This document shows, one piece after another, positions 52,737 to 61,516 of a stretch of 64,000 bases of DNA. The DNA comes from Paenibacillus sp. JDR-2 (GTDB lineage Bacteria; Bacillota; Bacilli; Paenibacillales; Paenibacillaceae). The stretch lies in contig NC_012914.1 of NCBI RefSeq assembly GCF_000023585.1, positions 6,393,501 to 6,457,500 on the forward strand. Reading direction: 5' to 3'. The notes under the pieces are model-generated. The model had not been told where the DNA came from. It did no database searches and saw only the letters and a program-made list of their open reading frames with translations. The stretch's first letter is position 1. The number at the start of each line of letters is the position of its first letter. The position numbers and the translations under genes were made by a program.

Positions 52737-54335
52737 TTATTTGGCCATTTTGTCATAAGCATCCTGGTAAAGCTTCTCAAGATCGGCAATGTTCATTTTC
52801 TTCAGCGTGGACTGGAATTCGTCCCACTTGTCGAAGCTGAGCGCCCCAACGATGAACTTCGTGCTTTGTTCTTCGAAATATTTGTCGATATCATTGCGCA
52901 GAACGTTAACCTTCTGGGCAGTCGCTTCGTCAAACAGCGGCGACGCATAGCGGATTTTCGGCAAATACGGCTCAAGCTGCTCGTAAGCCTCTTGTACTTG
53001 AGGCGGGTTGATGAACGATGCTACTTTGTCGCTGATGATATGAGGCGCGCCGCCGCCGGCGTATGGCGTGATTTTTGCCTGGGCGCCCGCTACGTTCAGA
53101 AGCTCTTCCTTGTAGTAAGGGATACCGTCCTTCATTTCGTAGTGCTCGCCTTCCCGGCCGAAACGCAGCAGCGTTGAGCCTTCGTCGCTGTAGAAATAGT
53201 CGATCCAGCGCATGGTCGCTTCCGGGTATTTGTTGACGGACGTAATGGCGAATGCTCCGTAGTCGCGCGGCACCGGAGCGACTTGGCTTTGCAGGCGGTC
53301 GCCATTAGGGCCTGCTTGAGGTGCAATGCCAATGTATTGATCCTGAATGGTCAGGAAGTTATTGTTCGTCTGATCGAAGAAGTAGCCCGTATTGCCCGTA
53401 CCTTGCTTGGCAAGATATTGCGCTTCCGTGTGCGAGAAAATCTCCGGATCGATCAGCTTCTCCTTATAAAGCTTGTTCAAATACATGAGCAGCTCTTTGT
53501 ACTGCTCGTCGCCGCTCCAGATATGCACCTTGTCGCTTTCGACATTAATGTTATAGCCGAGCTGTGAATCAAGCCCGAACGCTCCCGCCATTTGATAGAC
53601 GATTGGCATGCCGATACGCGCGGTCATCGGAATTTCGTCCGCTTTCCCGTTGCCGTTCGGATCGCCGTCGCGGAAAGCCTTCAGCACTTCATACAATTCG
53701 TCGGTCGTCTCAGGCACCTTCAGGCCCAGCTTATCCAGCCATGCCTTGTTGATCCATCTCTTGTCGGTCCGGGCGGAACCTAGCGTGACAATGCCCGGGA
53801 TCGCGTAAATATGTCCCTCCGGCGTCGTGATGCCCGCGCGGATCTCCGGATATTGATCCATGAGACTCTTCAAGTTGGGCGCGTATTGATCAATCAGTTT
53901 CTCCAGCGGGATCAGTTGTCCCGAAGAGCCGTAGCGGACCGTCTCCAGCTGCGTCAGACCCGAACGGTACAAAGCATCGGGAAGCTCATTGGATGCGAAC
54001 AGGAGGTTTTTCTTCTCCGCGAAGCCGTCGGTCGGCGCCTCGATAAAATCGACCTTGATGTTGCTCATCTTCTCGTAATCCTGGAAGACAGGCATGTCTT
54101 TAAACGGACCGTTTACGGGCGCGACGCGCGTAAACATCTTCAGCTTGATCGGCGTATCCACGATCGGGAATCCTTCCGTTTTTACCGCATTCTCCGCCGA
54201 GCCCGACGATTTGGAATCCCCCGTATTGCCGCCTTTTTCATTGCTATTGCCGTTACCGCCGTTGCTGCAGCCGGATACGATTAATCCGGTAACAAGCATC
54301 GTGGCGAAAGCATATCTCCCCCATGTTTTTCGCAT
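52737..54335 (-). CDS. LplA-like sugar-binding lipoprotein (arabinoside locus)
   Basis: This 532-residue binding protein has a lipoprotein signal (LIVSGCSNGG, Cys23), a Gly/Asn/Ser-rich linker and a binding domain with the loop DPNGNGKADEIP, shared with the protein at 18548-20188. GGAGGG precedes the ATG. It is the first gene after the two-component genes and has its own promoter and cre site at 54373-54432. It should bind arabinose-containing oligosaccharides, judging from the GH51 and GH2 genes downstream. Confidence 0.93.
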   Translation of the reverse strand: MRKTWGRYAFATMLVTGLIVSGCSNGGNGNSNEKGGNTGDSKSSGSAENAVKTEGFPIVDTPIKLKMFTRVAPVNGPFKDMPVFQDYEKMSNIKVDFIEAPTDGFAEKKNLLFASNELPDALYRSGLTQLETVRYGSSGQLIPLEKLIDQYAPNLKSLMDQYPEIRAGITTPEGHIYAIPGIVTLGSARTDKRWINKAWLDKLGLKVPETTDELYEVLKAFRDGDPNGNGKADEIPMTARIGMPIVYQMAGAFGLDSQLGYNINVESDKVHIWSGDEQYKELLMYLNKLYKEKLIDPEIFSHTEAQYLAKQGTGNTGYFFDQTNNNFLTIQDQYIGIAPQAGPNGDRLQSQVAPVPRDYGAFAITSVNKYPEATMRWIDYFYSDEGSTLLRFGREGEHYEMKDGIPYYKEELLNVAGAQAKITPYAGGGAPHIISDKVASFINPPQVQEAYEQLEPYLPKIRYASPLFDEATAQKVNVLRNDIDKYFEEQSTKFIVGALSFDKWDEFQSTLKKMNIADLEKLYQDAYDKMAK

Positions 54336-54372
54336 GTTAATATACCCTCCAGACTTTCAATTCACCGGTTCT

Positions 54373-54386
54373 TGTAAGCGTTTACC
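54373..54386. promoter_or_regulatory. cre site in front of the arabinoside binding-protein gene
   Basis: TGTAAGCGTTTACC matches the cre consensus at all but the last base. It lies 15-28 bases downstream of the -10 box at 54401-54406, where CcpA would block transcription. Confidence 0.75.
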
Positions 54387-54400
54387 GCCGGTGTTACTCG

Positions 54401-54432
54401 ATTATAAAATACGGCCGGTTACGCCGAGTTAC
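54401..54432 (-). promoter_or_regulatory. Promoter of the arabinoside operon with tandem repeats at -35
   Basis: On the minus strand TATAAT lies at 54401-54406. At the -35 position there is no consensus, but the plus strand holds two adjacent 10-base units, GGCCGGTTAC (54413-54422) and GCCGAGTTAC (54423-54432). These may be the binding site of the YesN-type activator. Confidence 0.5.
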
Positions 54433-54446
54433 ACTTATATGACTAT

Positions 54447-56096
54447 TTACTCCACATATTTTACGACTTCCTTTGCCGCTGCCTTGCCGTCTCCGAGACT
54501 GTTCCAATACGCCTGCGGCGTCATGCCCGTCACTTCCTTGAACACCTTGAAGAAATAGTTGTGCGTGGTAAAGCCCACCTGGTCGCTGACCTGCTTGATG
54601 GTATATTGGCCGCTTTCCAGCAGCCTGCGCGCCGCGTCGACCCGTACCCGGTTCACGTATTCGGAGAACGTCGACTGCGTCTCGTCCTTGAAGATCCGGC
54701 TCAGATAGGAAGCGTTTAAGCCGATGAAGCCTGCGGCAAGCTCCAGCGTCACGATGCCGGAATACCGCTCCAAAATAAAGCCGATCGCCTGGGATACATG
54801 GCGGGAATAGCTGCCCGTCGCGTGATGCTCCTTAAGCAGAATCAGCAGTACGCCGTAAAACGACTGGAGCCATTTCTCCAGCTCGCCGACGCCTCCAAGA
54901 CGATTAAGCTCGCCGCGCGGCGGCAGACGATCGGCATCCTTCGTTGTCCCAAGCGGAGACCGGTTCCCCTTTTTTAACGCCTTATCGCCGATATGGAGCA
55001 GCTCGCTGACCGTTATCTGCACCGCGTGCGAATGCAAAGGAAGCCCGCGAAGCGGTTCGAATACCGAAGCGATTAAACGCTGCGCGCCTTGCCCGTCCAA
55101 TCTTTCGATGGCAAGCAGCAGCTGCTTCTGCTCTTCGATCGTAAGCGCGACGCGGCTCTCCCGCGTGCCTTTTCCGCGTTCTGCATTTGGGTTAGCGGCT
55201 CGGGTTGTCGCATCAAGCGCCCGTTCCGCGGAGGCGTAGCTTCCCCCAAGCTGCGACAGGCTGTTGCATACATGTCCAACCGCATAGGTCGATTTCAAAT
55301 TCAAGTACATTTCGAGCGCATGGCCAAGCTTACTCATGCTTCTGGCCGCTTCGCTTGCGGCTGCGTGCTCGCTTCGCTCCCGTATGGCAAACACGACGGC
55401 GATCCGCCCGTCCTCCACGTAAGCGGCCGTGCGCTCGCGCGCGTCTCCCAGGCTTTGCTGCATAAGCTCGACAACCTGCTGAACCAGCCGGTTCGTCTGC
55501 ACGTCGGTATTGGATTCCGTCAGCAGCAGGAACGGTACGATCTGCAGGACCGCTGCCGCATACAAATCCGCCTGCGGGTACATGCCGTAACGCCTGATGC
55601 TGCCTTCCAGCTCCCTCGCTGCTTCCGCCTTGCCTCTTGCGAGGTCAGAGATTTGGCTCCGGACCAACTCGGCATTGAAGTGGGATGATTCGTCGGCTTC
55701 ACTTGCGGCTTCGGATGATTTACCCGCCTGAACTGCTTTTTCAAGCATCGCCAGCAAAGTATCCTTGTCCAGCCGGTGCTTTAGCAAATAATCGACCGAA
55801 CCGTTCTTCAGGCAGTCCCGAACGTAATCGTAATCGTCATAGCTGCTGAGCATAATCGTCTGAACGGCAGGATACCGCTGCTTGATCGTCCGATTCAAAT
55901 CCACGCCGTTCATTCCCGGCATGTTGACGTCGAGGATCGCCACGTCGGGGCGCTGTTCCCCAATCATGTCCAATGCCGTCTCCGCGCTTTGAGCTTCTCC
56001 GCAGATCTCGAAGCCATGTGCGCGAAAATCCAATAAAGACCGCAGATCGTTGCGAACGAGCGGCTCGTCGTCTACCAATAACACGCGATACATCAT
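54447..56096 (-). CDS. YesN-type response regulator (arabinoside locus)
   Basis: This 549-residue protein has a receiver domain (DDE at 9-11, phosphorylation site Asp56 in VAILDVNMPGMNG), a long middle region and an AraC-type DNA-binding domain at about 440-545 (LSRIFKDETQSTFSEY, VGFTTHNYFFKVFKE). Its start codon overlaps the kinase stop codon (TAATG), with GAGGTGA upstream; a second ATG follows directly. It probably activates the promoter at 54401-54432. Confidence 0.94.
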   Translation of the reverse strand: MMYRVLLVDDEPLVRNDLRSLLDFRAHGFEICGEAQSAETALDMIGEQRPDVAILDVNMPGMNGVDLNRTIKQRYPAVQTIMLSSYDDYDYVRDCLKNGSVDYLLKHRLDKDTLLAMLEKAVQAGKSSEAASEADESSHFNAELVRSQISDLARGKAEAARELEGSIRRYGMYPQADLYAAAVLQIVPFLLLTESNTDVQTNRLVQQVVELMQQSLGDARERTAAYVEDGRIAVVFAIRERSEHAAASEAARSMSKLGHALEMYLNLKSTYAVGHVCNSLSQLGGSYASAERALDATTRAANPNAERGKGTRESRVALTIEEQKQLLLAIERLDGQGAQRLIASVFEPLRGLPLHSHAVQITVSELLHIGDKALKKGNRSPLGTTKDADRLPPRGELNRLGGVGELEKWLQSFYGVLLILLKEHHATGSYSRHVSQAIGFILERYSGIVTLELAAGFIGLNASYLSRIFKDETQSTFSEYVNRVRVDAARRLLESGQYTIKQVSDQVGFTTHNYFFKVFKEVTGMTPQAYWNSLGDGKAAAKEVVKYVE

Positions 56097-57904
56097 TAGC
56101 TCACCTCTTGTTCGGCGCCTGCCTGGCCCCGCATATTGGGAAAACGAATTTCGACCTTCGTATACAGGCCAGGCTCGCTATACAGCCTGATGCCGTAAGG
56201 GGCTTCAAACGAACGGACGATTCTCTCGTGTACGTTGCGCACGCCCATTCCGCTGAACCGGGAAGAGGTCGGCTTTGTCCCTTGTCCGCCCAGCAGTTGC
56301 TCCATCTGCTCCGGCGTCATTCCTTTGCCGTTGTCCGTCACCTCGATCATCAGATCGCGGTTATCCTCGTATACCCGTATCGTGACGAAGCCGCCTTGCT
56401 CCCGCGAGCCGATTCCGTGCAGAACCGCGTTCTCCACAATCGGCTGCAGCGTAAGCTTCAGCACGCGGCTGTCTAATAACGACGGATCTTCAATCTCTTC
56501 GTGAACAATGATCGGCTCCATGTATTTGTATTTGACGATAGAAATATAGCTGCGCACGTAATCCAGCTCCTCCCTTACCGTCAAATACTCGTTGGAGTTG
56601 CCCAATACGCCCCGCATCAAATCGATTAATGAGCCGGATACCTCCTCTATGTTCGGAGTCCCGTTGAGCTTGGCCAAATATTTGATCGTATTAAGCGAAT
56701 TGTAGAGAAAATGAGGGCGTATCTGCGCCTGAAGCGCCGTCAGCTCTGCCTCCCGCTTTTCCTGCTCGCTTACGCGTATCCCTTCGAATAACCGCTTCAG
56801 CTCCTCCACCATGCCAATAAACACGTGGTACAGCTGTCCCACCTCGTCCTTTGCAGCGATTTCCTTCTTCGGTAACGTCAGGTTGCCGTCCTTCACCAGC
56901 ATCATCATGGACTTCAGACGCCGGATATTAATCGTAATGCGCGACGACACCTGCAGCGAGCCAATAAGGACGACCAGCAGGACAATCACCGAAGCTTCAA
57001 TGATCAGCTTTAGCAGACGGGCAGATTCGCTGAGCAGCGAATCGGTCGGGATAAGCGCCAGCGTCGACCAGCCCGTATGGTCCGATTGCCGGCTGACCAC
57101 GATATAAGACCTGCCGCCAATGACCCTCTCCTCCACATCGCCCTCAACCTTGCCAAGCTTCGCAAATTTGCGCTTCATGTCGACGATTTTCTGATCGGAG
57201 GGCGCAAAGCTTGGCGTGTGGTCCGACCGGTACACGAATTCATCCTGCTGATCAAGCACATACAGCATACTGTCTGCGGTTGGCCTGACGCCGTATGTCT
57301 TGCGGATAAAGTCGTAATTCAGATCGACCATAACCACGCCAATCGTCTGGCGGTTGTAGCGGATTTCGCGGCCGACCGTTATCGTCTCCGTGACGCCCGT
57401 CTGCTTCAAATAGGCATGACGGGAGCCGTTGCGCAGCATATAGTCCATCATGGGCGTTCCGAGTACGCTTCGGTCCAGCCACGGCCCGCCGGTGAAAAAC
57501 ACTTTGCCGCTTAGGCTAACGACGGCAATCCGAGCAATATAAGGCTTGTTCGCGACTAAAGACGACAGGAATTCCTCAATCCGCTTCTGCTCCTGGAACC
57601 ACTCGTAGCTGATTTCCTCCGAGGGGCTGAGCAACGTATCGATCACGGTGTTTTTGTTCGTAACAACAATCGTATTAAGCCGGTCAATCTCCTCCAGCAT
57701 AATGTTTAATGACTCGTCGGCTTGCCTGATACTATCCGATACCGAAGTTACGGCGTTGGACTTGATCGTCTCCCGCATGTTGAGATAGACAATGACGGAG
57801 ATCGATACGATAGAAAGAAGAGCGACAAGGCTGAACGCCAGAAAAATTTTGCCTTGAATGCTGAGGCTTGGCGATACCCAACGCCTAAGGGTGGACAGCT
57901 TCAT
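56096..57904 (-). CDS. YesM-type sensor histidine kinase (arabinoside locus)
   Basis: This 602-residue kinase has helices near residues 20-42 and 290-312, an outside dCache-like sensor region between them (with VGREIRYNRQTIGVVMVDL), HAMP, and the kinase domain with His398 in IRPHFLYNSLN, LQPIVENAVLHG and DNGKGMTP. The frame begins at a TTG at 57937, but the ATG at 57904 follows AAAAGGAG and is the better start. A perfect cre box lies 30 bases upstream. It is translationally linked to its regulator. Confidence 0.94.
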   Translation of the reverse strand: MKLSTLRRWVSPSLSIQGKIFLAFSLVALLSIVSISVIVYLNMRETIKSNAVTSVSDSIRQADESLNIMLEEIDRLNTIVVTNKNTVIDTLLSPSEEISYEWFQEQKRIEEFLSSLVANKPYIARIAVVSLSGKVFFTGGPWLDRSVLGTPMMDYMLRNGSRHAYLKQTGVTETITVGREIRYNRQTIGVVMVDLNYDFIRKTYGVRPTADSMLYVLDQQDEFVYRSDHTPSFAPSDQKIVDMKRKFAKLGKVEGDVEERVIGGRSYIVVSRQSDHTGWSTLALIPTDSLLSESARLLKLIIEASVIVLLVVLIGSLQVSSRITINIRRLKSMMMLVKDGNLTLPKKEIAAKDEVGQLYHVFIGMVEELKRLFEGIRVSEQEKREAELTALQAQIRPHFLYNSLNTIKYLAKLNGTPNIEEVSGSLIDLMRGVLGNSNEYLTVREELDYVRSYISIVKYKYMEPIIVHEEIEDPSLLDSRVLKLTLQPIVENAVLHGIGSREQGGFVTIRVYEDNRDLMIEVTDNGKGMTPEQMEQLLGGQGTKPTSSRFSGMGVRNVHERIVRSFEAPYGIRLYSEPGLYTKVEIRFPNMRGQAGAEQEVS

Positions 57905-57933
57905 TTCGGACAACTCCTTTTGAGGAGATAATT

Positions 57934-57947
57934 GCAATCGCTTACAT
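57934..57947. promoter_or_regulatory. Perfect cre site upstream of the kinase gene
   Basis: On the minus strand TGTAAGCGATTGCA matches the cre consensus TGNAANCGNTNNCA at every fixed position. It lies between the AraC regulator gene and the kinase gene, so CcpA could stop transcription of the whole signalling and transport operon. Confidence 0.75.
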
Positions 57948-57967
57948 AAATAACAGGACTAAATCGG

Positions 57968-58819
57968 CTAAGCCTCTGCCTTTCTTAAAGCCAGCGGAGA
58001 TTCCTTGAAGTACATTTTGAAGGCCCTTGTGAAGGTATACAGATTCGGATATCCCAGCGACAATCCGATCTCCGTCACTGAAGCATGGGTATCGATTAAG
58101 AGGCGTCTAGCCTTCTCCATCCGGACCTTCTGCATGTATTTCATCGGGGGCATCCCCATCTCTTCCGTAAATACTTGAGTAAAATAAGAACGGTGTACGC
58201 CCGCAAATTCGGCTACCTGCTGAACGGTAATTCCTTCAGTCGCATGGAGCTCCATATACTCCGCGCATTCGTGGATCCAGCTCGCAAGCTCCGGTCCCTG
58301 CCCGGCCTCTTCCAGCATTAAAGCCGAGAGCAGCCCATAAAGATGCCCTTGCAGCTCCAAGGCCACTGCCGGCCGCCAGCGCTGAACCCGCTCCAGCGCT
58401 TCGATAGCCCGGTCTGCGGCTGCTTCAATCCGAGAAGAGACGGTACCTCTGCGGAATGGTTCTTGCTCCGTAAGCCCCGCCAGTTGAAGCAGCGCCTCTA
58501 CCCGGTCTCCGTCTATAGCCAGCCAGCGCATCTCGAGCGGCCGTTCGGCCGGGAGCATGTCGTAATAATACGTTCGGTCCGGGAATAGGACGAAGAGGTC
58601 TCCCCTTGCAAGCTCTACCTGCCGGCCCTCATATTCGAGTCGCAGCCTTCCTTCCCGCACGAAATGAATGCTGTAGCACTCGATTCGTTTTGGCCCAACC
58701 TTATAATGGGGCTTGGCTAGACATCTTCCCGCCCTTACCGGCCACAGCCGGCCTGCTTTGTCCAGCTCGCCCGGCGTGTAGTAGATAAAGTCCGCATATT
58801 CGTAATCGTACTCCCTCAT
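57968..58819 (-). CDS. AraC-family regulator of the arabinoside locus
   Basis: This 283-residue regulator has a cupin-like sensing domain (VGPKRIECYSIHFVREG, DLFVLFPDRTYYYD) and a C-terminal pair of helix-turn-helix motifs at about 185-280 (VHRSYFTQVFTEEMG, LGYPNLYTFTRAFKMYF). GAGGGG precedes the ATG. It heads the leftward cluster, 63 bases before the kinase gene. The locus therefore has two AraC-type regulators, one single-component and one driven by the kinase. The 276 bases upstream hold only a terminator and AT-rich sequence. Confidence 0.92.
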   Translation of the reverse strand: MREYDYEYADFIYYTPGELDKAGRLWPVRAGRCLAKPHYKVGPKRIECYSIHFVREGRLRLEYEGRQVELARGDLFVLFPDRTYYYDMLPAERPLEMRWLAIDGDRVEALLQLAGLTEQEPFRRGTVSSRIEAAADRAIEALERVQRWRPAVALELQGHLYGLLSALMLEEAGQGPELASWIHECAEYMELHATEGITVQQVAEFAGVHRSYFTQVFTEEMGMPPMKYMQKVRMEKARRLLIDTHASVTEIGLSLGYPNLYTFTRAFKMYFKESPLALRKAEA

Positions 58820-59010
58820 GTCCGCTATCCCCTCGTCTTAAGCTAACAAAATGACAATAGATAATTCCGTCCAATGATTAGAACCACAATATAACTAAGC
58901 ATATTATGAGATCTTCATTTCGTAAACCTAACATAATGATATTTTTTTCCGTCTACTCGCAGCGATTAAAGTGAATCGGCTTCACCATCCTAACGCTTAG
59001 AAACAAAAAA

Positions 59011-59037
59011 AGGCTGCTCTGAGTATCAGAGCAACCT
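59011..59037 (-). terminator. Terminator of the glyoxalase-like gene
   Basis: On the minus strand AGGTTGCTCTGA and TCAGAGCAGCCT form a 12-bp stem with one mismatch and a 3-base loop, followed by seven T residues. Confidence 0.85.
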
Positions 59038-59094
59038 CTTTGGACCTACTATCCGTATCAATTAATAACCCCAATTACAATCGCTTGCGTTAAA

Positions 59095-59442
59095 TTACTT
59101 CTCCCAAAGCTCGATCAACCGGCCATCCGGATCTTCAATCCAAATAAACTGTCCGTACTCGCTGCTCTCTTTTTCCTTTGCTAGAGGAACGCCAACCTGT
59201 TCAAGATGCTTAATCGTCTCGTCCATATCATGGACTTGGAAATTCAGCATCACTTGTTGATCTGTCGGGAAATAAGGGTCATCCTCGGAAAAGAAAGAAA
59301 AGATCGTTTCGTTTTCCGGTTGGCCTTTGATCATAGTCCCGTTCCAATCCCCTATTTCAAGCTGCAGCACTTCGCTGTACCATTTTTTGATCGCTTCAAG
59401 ATTTTTGGTTCTCCAAAATACTCCTCCGAAACCTTTGATCAT
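59095..59442 (-). CDS. Glyoxalase/VOC superfamily protein
   Basis: This 115-residue protein has the VOC pattern: GGVFWRTKNLEAIKKWYSEV at the start and FIWIEDPDGRLIELWE at the end, where the late Glu is a usual metal ligand. Members include lactoylglutathione lyases, resistance proteins and dioxygenases; the substrate is not evident. AGGGG precedes the ATG. It is the last gene before a strong terminator, 28 bases after the SUKH/HEAT-like gene. Confidence 0.88.
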   Translation of the reverse strand: MIKGFGGVFWRTKNLEAIKKWYSEVLQLEIGDWNGTMIKGQPENETIFSFFSEDDPYFPTDQQVMLNFQVHDMDETIKHLEQVGVPLAKEKESSEYGQFIWIEDPDGRLIELWEK

Positions 59443-59470
59443 CGTAGTTATCCCCTGTCACTCATCAGAT

Positions 59471-60175
59471 TTATTTCCCGTTTGATCTTAATTTCGCTAA
59501 TGTTTGTTGAGCCGCCATTTTCCCATTATGCATTCCGAATTCAGAAACCTCCGTAAGCTTGTCTTTAGCCGGGAGATATCTATGATGTCCAATGATCTCG
59601 CACGCTCTTTCCTGCACATACATATCTTCATCATCTAAATATTTCACGATGGAATCAAGATGGTCTTTCGGCGTTAACGCTAAAATCGCAAAAATAGATT
59701 GGCACCGAAGCTCATCGCTCAATTCCTCGTTAGAACCGATTAATGCGTTCAAATCGGATATACATTTCAAGTCTTCTTCCGACTCCAACCGGTTATCCGT
59801 CTCTGACGGATAATCTTTCTTTAATTCATCCCAATCAGACGCAGAATTTGATTCAAGCTCGTCAATAAATGAACGAATGCTTCTGAACCTAGGAGATAGA
59901 TCCGTTTCCTCATGGTTCATATAACTTACCTTGTATTTGCAAGCACCTTGCACGTGGACGCAAATATAGTTCGAGTTATCATCCGTCCATAAAGGAACAA
60001 GACCCTGAAGGACTTCAATGTCAGACATATAGTCAACAACTTCAAGTATTTCTTCTACATCCATTAACCTTAAAAAGAAGCTTTGATTTTTTTGTTTCTT
60101 ATGATGAAATTCTAATGCCTCTAATCCTTCACGGGGTAACGTAATATTAAGTTTTTCAATAAGCTCATTAATCAT
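59471..60175 (-). CDS. SUKH-like protein with C-terminal HEAT-like repeats
   Basis: This 234-residue cytoplasmic protein is not firmly assigned. Residues about 60-110 (VPLWTDDNSNYICVHVQG, SPRFRSIRSFIDELE) resemble the SMI1/KNR4 (SUKH) fold, known in immunity proteins of toxin systems. The C-terminal part (LDSIVKYLDDEDMYVQERAC, then KLTEVSEFGMHNGKMAAQQT) looks like HEAT repeats. The ATG at 60175 after AAAGGAG is preferred over 60217, which lies in the RCC1 gene. It follows the RCC1-repeat gene by 17 bases and is more AT-rich than the sugar loci. Confidence 0.65.
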   Translation of the reverse strand: MINELIEKLNITLPREGLEALEFHHKKQKNQSFFLRLMDVEEILEVVDYMSDIEVLQGLVPLWTDDNSNYICVHVQGACKYKVSYMNHEETDLSPRFRSIRSFIDELESNSASDWDELKKDYPSETDNRLESEEDLKCISDLNALIGSNEELSDELRCQSIFAILALTPKDHLDSIVKYLDDEDMYVQERACEIIGHHRYLPAKDKLTEVSEFGMHNGKMAAQQTLAKLRSNGK

Positions 60176-60192
60176 AATCAGGCTCCTTTGGA

Positions 60193-61059
60193 TTACGCCA
60201 GTTGGATACCGCTCCAATCGAATACATCACATTGGCCGTATTCATTATTACCCGCAGCGGCCACCGTACCGTCTGATTTAAGACCAAGCGTATGAGCGCA
60301 ACCCGCGGCAACCGCCACGATATCGCGCCATCCGCTTACCTCGCATTGACCATGCTCATTCCCTCCTGCAGCTACTACCGTGCCGTCCGATTGAAGTCCG
60401 ACAGTATGATAACTGCCCGCCGCGATCGACACAATCCCGCTCCAACCGCTTACTTCGCATTGACCATGCTTATTCAATCCCGCGGCCACCGCCGTGCCGT
60501 CTGATTTAAGCCCAACCGTATGTAAGTAACCTGCTGCTATCGCCAAGATATCACGCCAATTACCGACCTTGCATTGACCATACCGATTATTGCCCGCCGT
60601 CGTTACCGTACCATCCGATTTAAGCCCAACCGTATGTAAGTAACCTGCTGCTATCGCCAAGATATCACGCCAGGCGCTTACCATGCATTGGCCTTCCTGA
60701 TTTCGCCCCACAGCCATCACTGTACCATCCGATTTAAGACCAAAAGTACGACGCCAGCCGGCCGCTATCGACACGATATCGCGCCAGTCGTTTACTTCGC
60801 ATTGGTTATGCTTATTCCACCCGGCAGCCATAACTGTTCCTTCGGAAGTAAGGCCAACGGTATGAGCATTCCCCGTATTAGTCGCCATATGAACATTACC
60901 GGCCGCAACCGCTACGATATCACGCCATTCGTTTACCTCGCATTGACCGTATGAATGATCGCCTACGGCAGTCACCGTGCCATCCGACTTAAGACCAACC
61001 GTATGACGGCAACCCGCCGCGATGGCAAGCCCCCGTTTCCTATTTAACGCTGCTTGCAT
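60193..61059 (-). CDS. RCC1-repeat protein
   Basis: This 288-residue protein consists almost entirely of seven tandem RCC1 (BNR-type) repeats of 38 residues with the pattern WRDI-AIAAG-HTVGLKSDG and AAG-N-GQCEV. Seven blades would close a beta-propeller. The second repeat has an insertion of about nine residues (NVHMATNTG). There is no signal peptide or enzyme domain; RCC1 propellers usually bind proteins. The ATG at 61059 after GGAGGG is better than the TTG at 61080. Repeats four and five are partly identical at DNA level, so repeat number changes easily. Confidence 0.88.
   Translation of the reverse strand: MQAALNRKRGLAIAAGCRHTVGLKSDGTVTAVGDHSYGQCEVNEWRDIVAVAAGNVHMATNTGNAHTVGLTSEGTVMAAGWNKHNQCEVNDWRDIVSIAAGWRRTFGLKSDGTVMAVGRNQEGQCMVSAWRDILAIAAGYLHTVGLKSDGTVTTAGNNRYGQCKVGNWRDILAIAAGYLHTVGLKSDGTAVAAGLNKHGQCEVSGWSGIVSIAAGSYHTVGLQSDGTVVAAGGNEHGQCEVSGWRDIVAVAAGCAHTLGLKSDGTVAAAGNNEYGQCDVFDWSGIQLA
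60503..60672. repeat. Recent 114-bp unit duplication in the RCC1 gene
   Basis: A 56-base stretch at 60503-60558 recurs without change at 60617-60672, an offset of 114 bases, the length of one RCC1 repeat. The remaining repeats are more diverged, so this copy is recent or kept alike by gene conversion. Confidence 0.85.
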
Positions 61060-61128
61060 TCGCTCCCTCCAATCATCCAAGGATAACCGCAGATAAAAAA
61101 TGAGCCTCGAACATCTCCGGGGCTCCGT

Positions 61129-61488
61129 CTAGTAATTCTCACCGCGATAATAACGGTCAAGCTTATGTTCTAAGTGAGTGAGCTGCGACTTTTTCTCCTC
61201 GATATCGTCCAAAAGCTTTTGCTTCTGTTCTTGAATGAGCTTAATTCTTTCAGGAAGAGTTGCCGTTCCGGTTTTTACCATGTCATAGTATTGCTTAATG
61301 TCTTCCACGCTCATTCCGGTTTCGCGAAGACATTTGATGAATACCAGCCAATTCAGCTCGTGCTCGGTATAGAGTCGATTATTTTGTTCGTTCCGCGCGG
61401 CCGGTTCCAACAGCCCTTTTCTTTCATAGAAGCGAATTGCGCCTATATTCAATCCGGTCTCCTTCGCCACATGTCCAATCGTAAACAT
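61129..61488 (-). CDS. MerR-family regulator
   Basis: This 119-residue regulator has the MerR N-terminal domain (FTIGHVAKETGLNIGAIRFYE, LLEPAARNEQNNRLYTE) and a C-terminal coiled coil. No metal-binding Cys cluster is seen, so it belongs to the group that senses organic compounds or stress. AGGA precedes the ATG. It is divergent from an SDR gene, with a dyad at 61522-61536 that should be its operator. Confidence 0.9.
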   Translation of the reverse strand: MFTIGHVAKETGLNIGAIRFYERKGLLEPAARNEQNNRLYTEHELNWLVFIKCLRETGMSVEDIKQYYDMVKTGTATLPERIKLIQEQKQKLLDDIEEKKSQLTHLEHKLDRYYRGENY

Positions 61489-61516
61489 AGTTGTCCTCGA
61501 GTAAATATATTTTTGG

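Noticed and set aside
60193..61059. CRISPR or satellite repeat suggested by the 114-bp periodicity
   Set aside because: The period is a whole number of codons and the frame encodes a regular RCC1 propeller.
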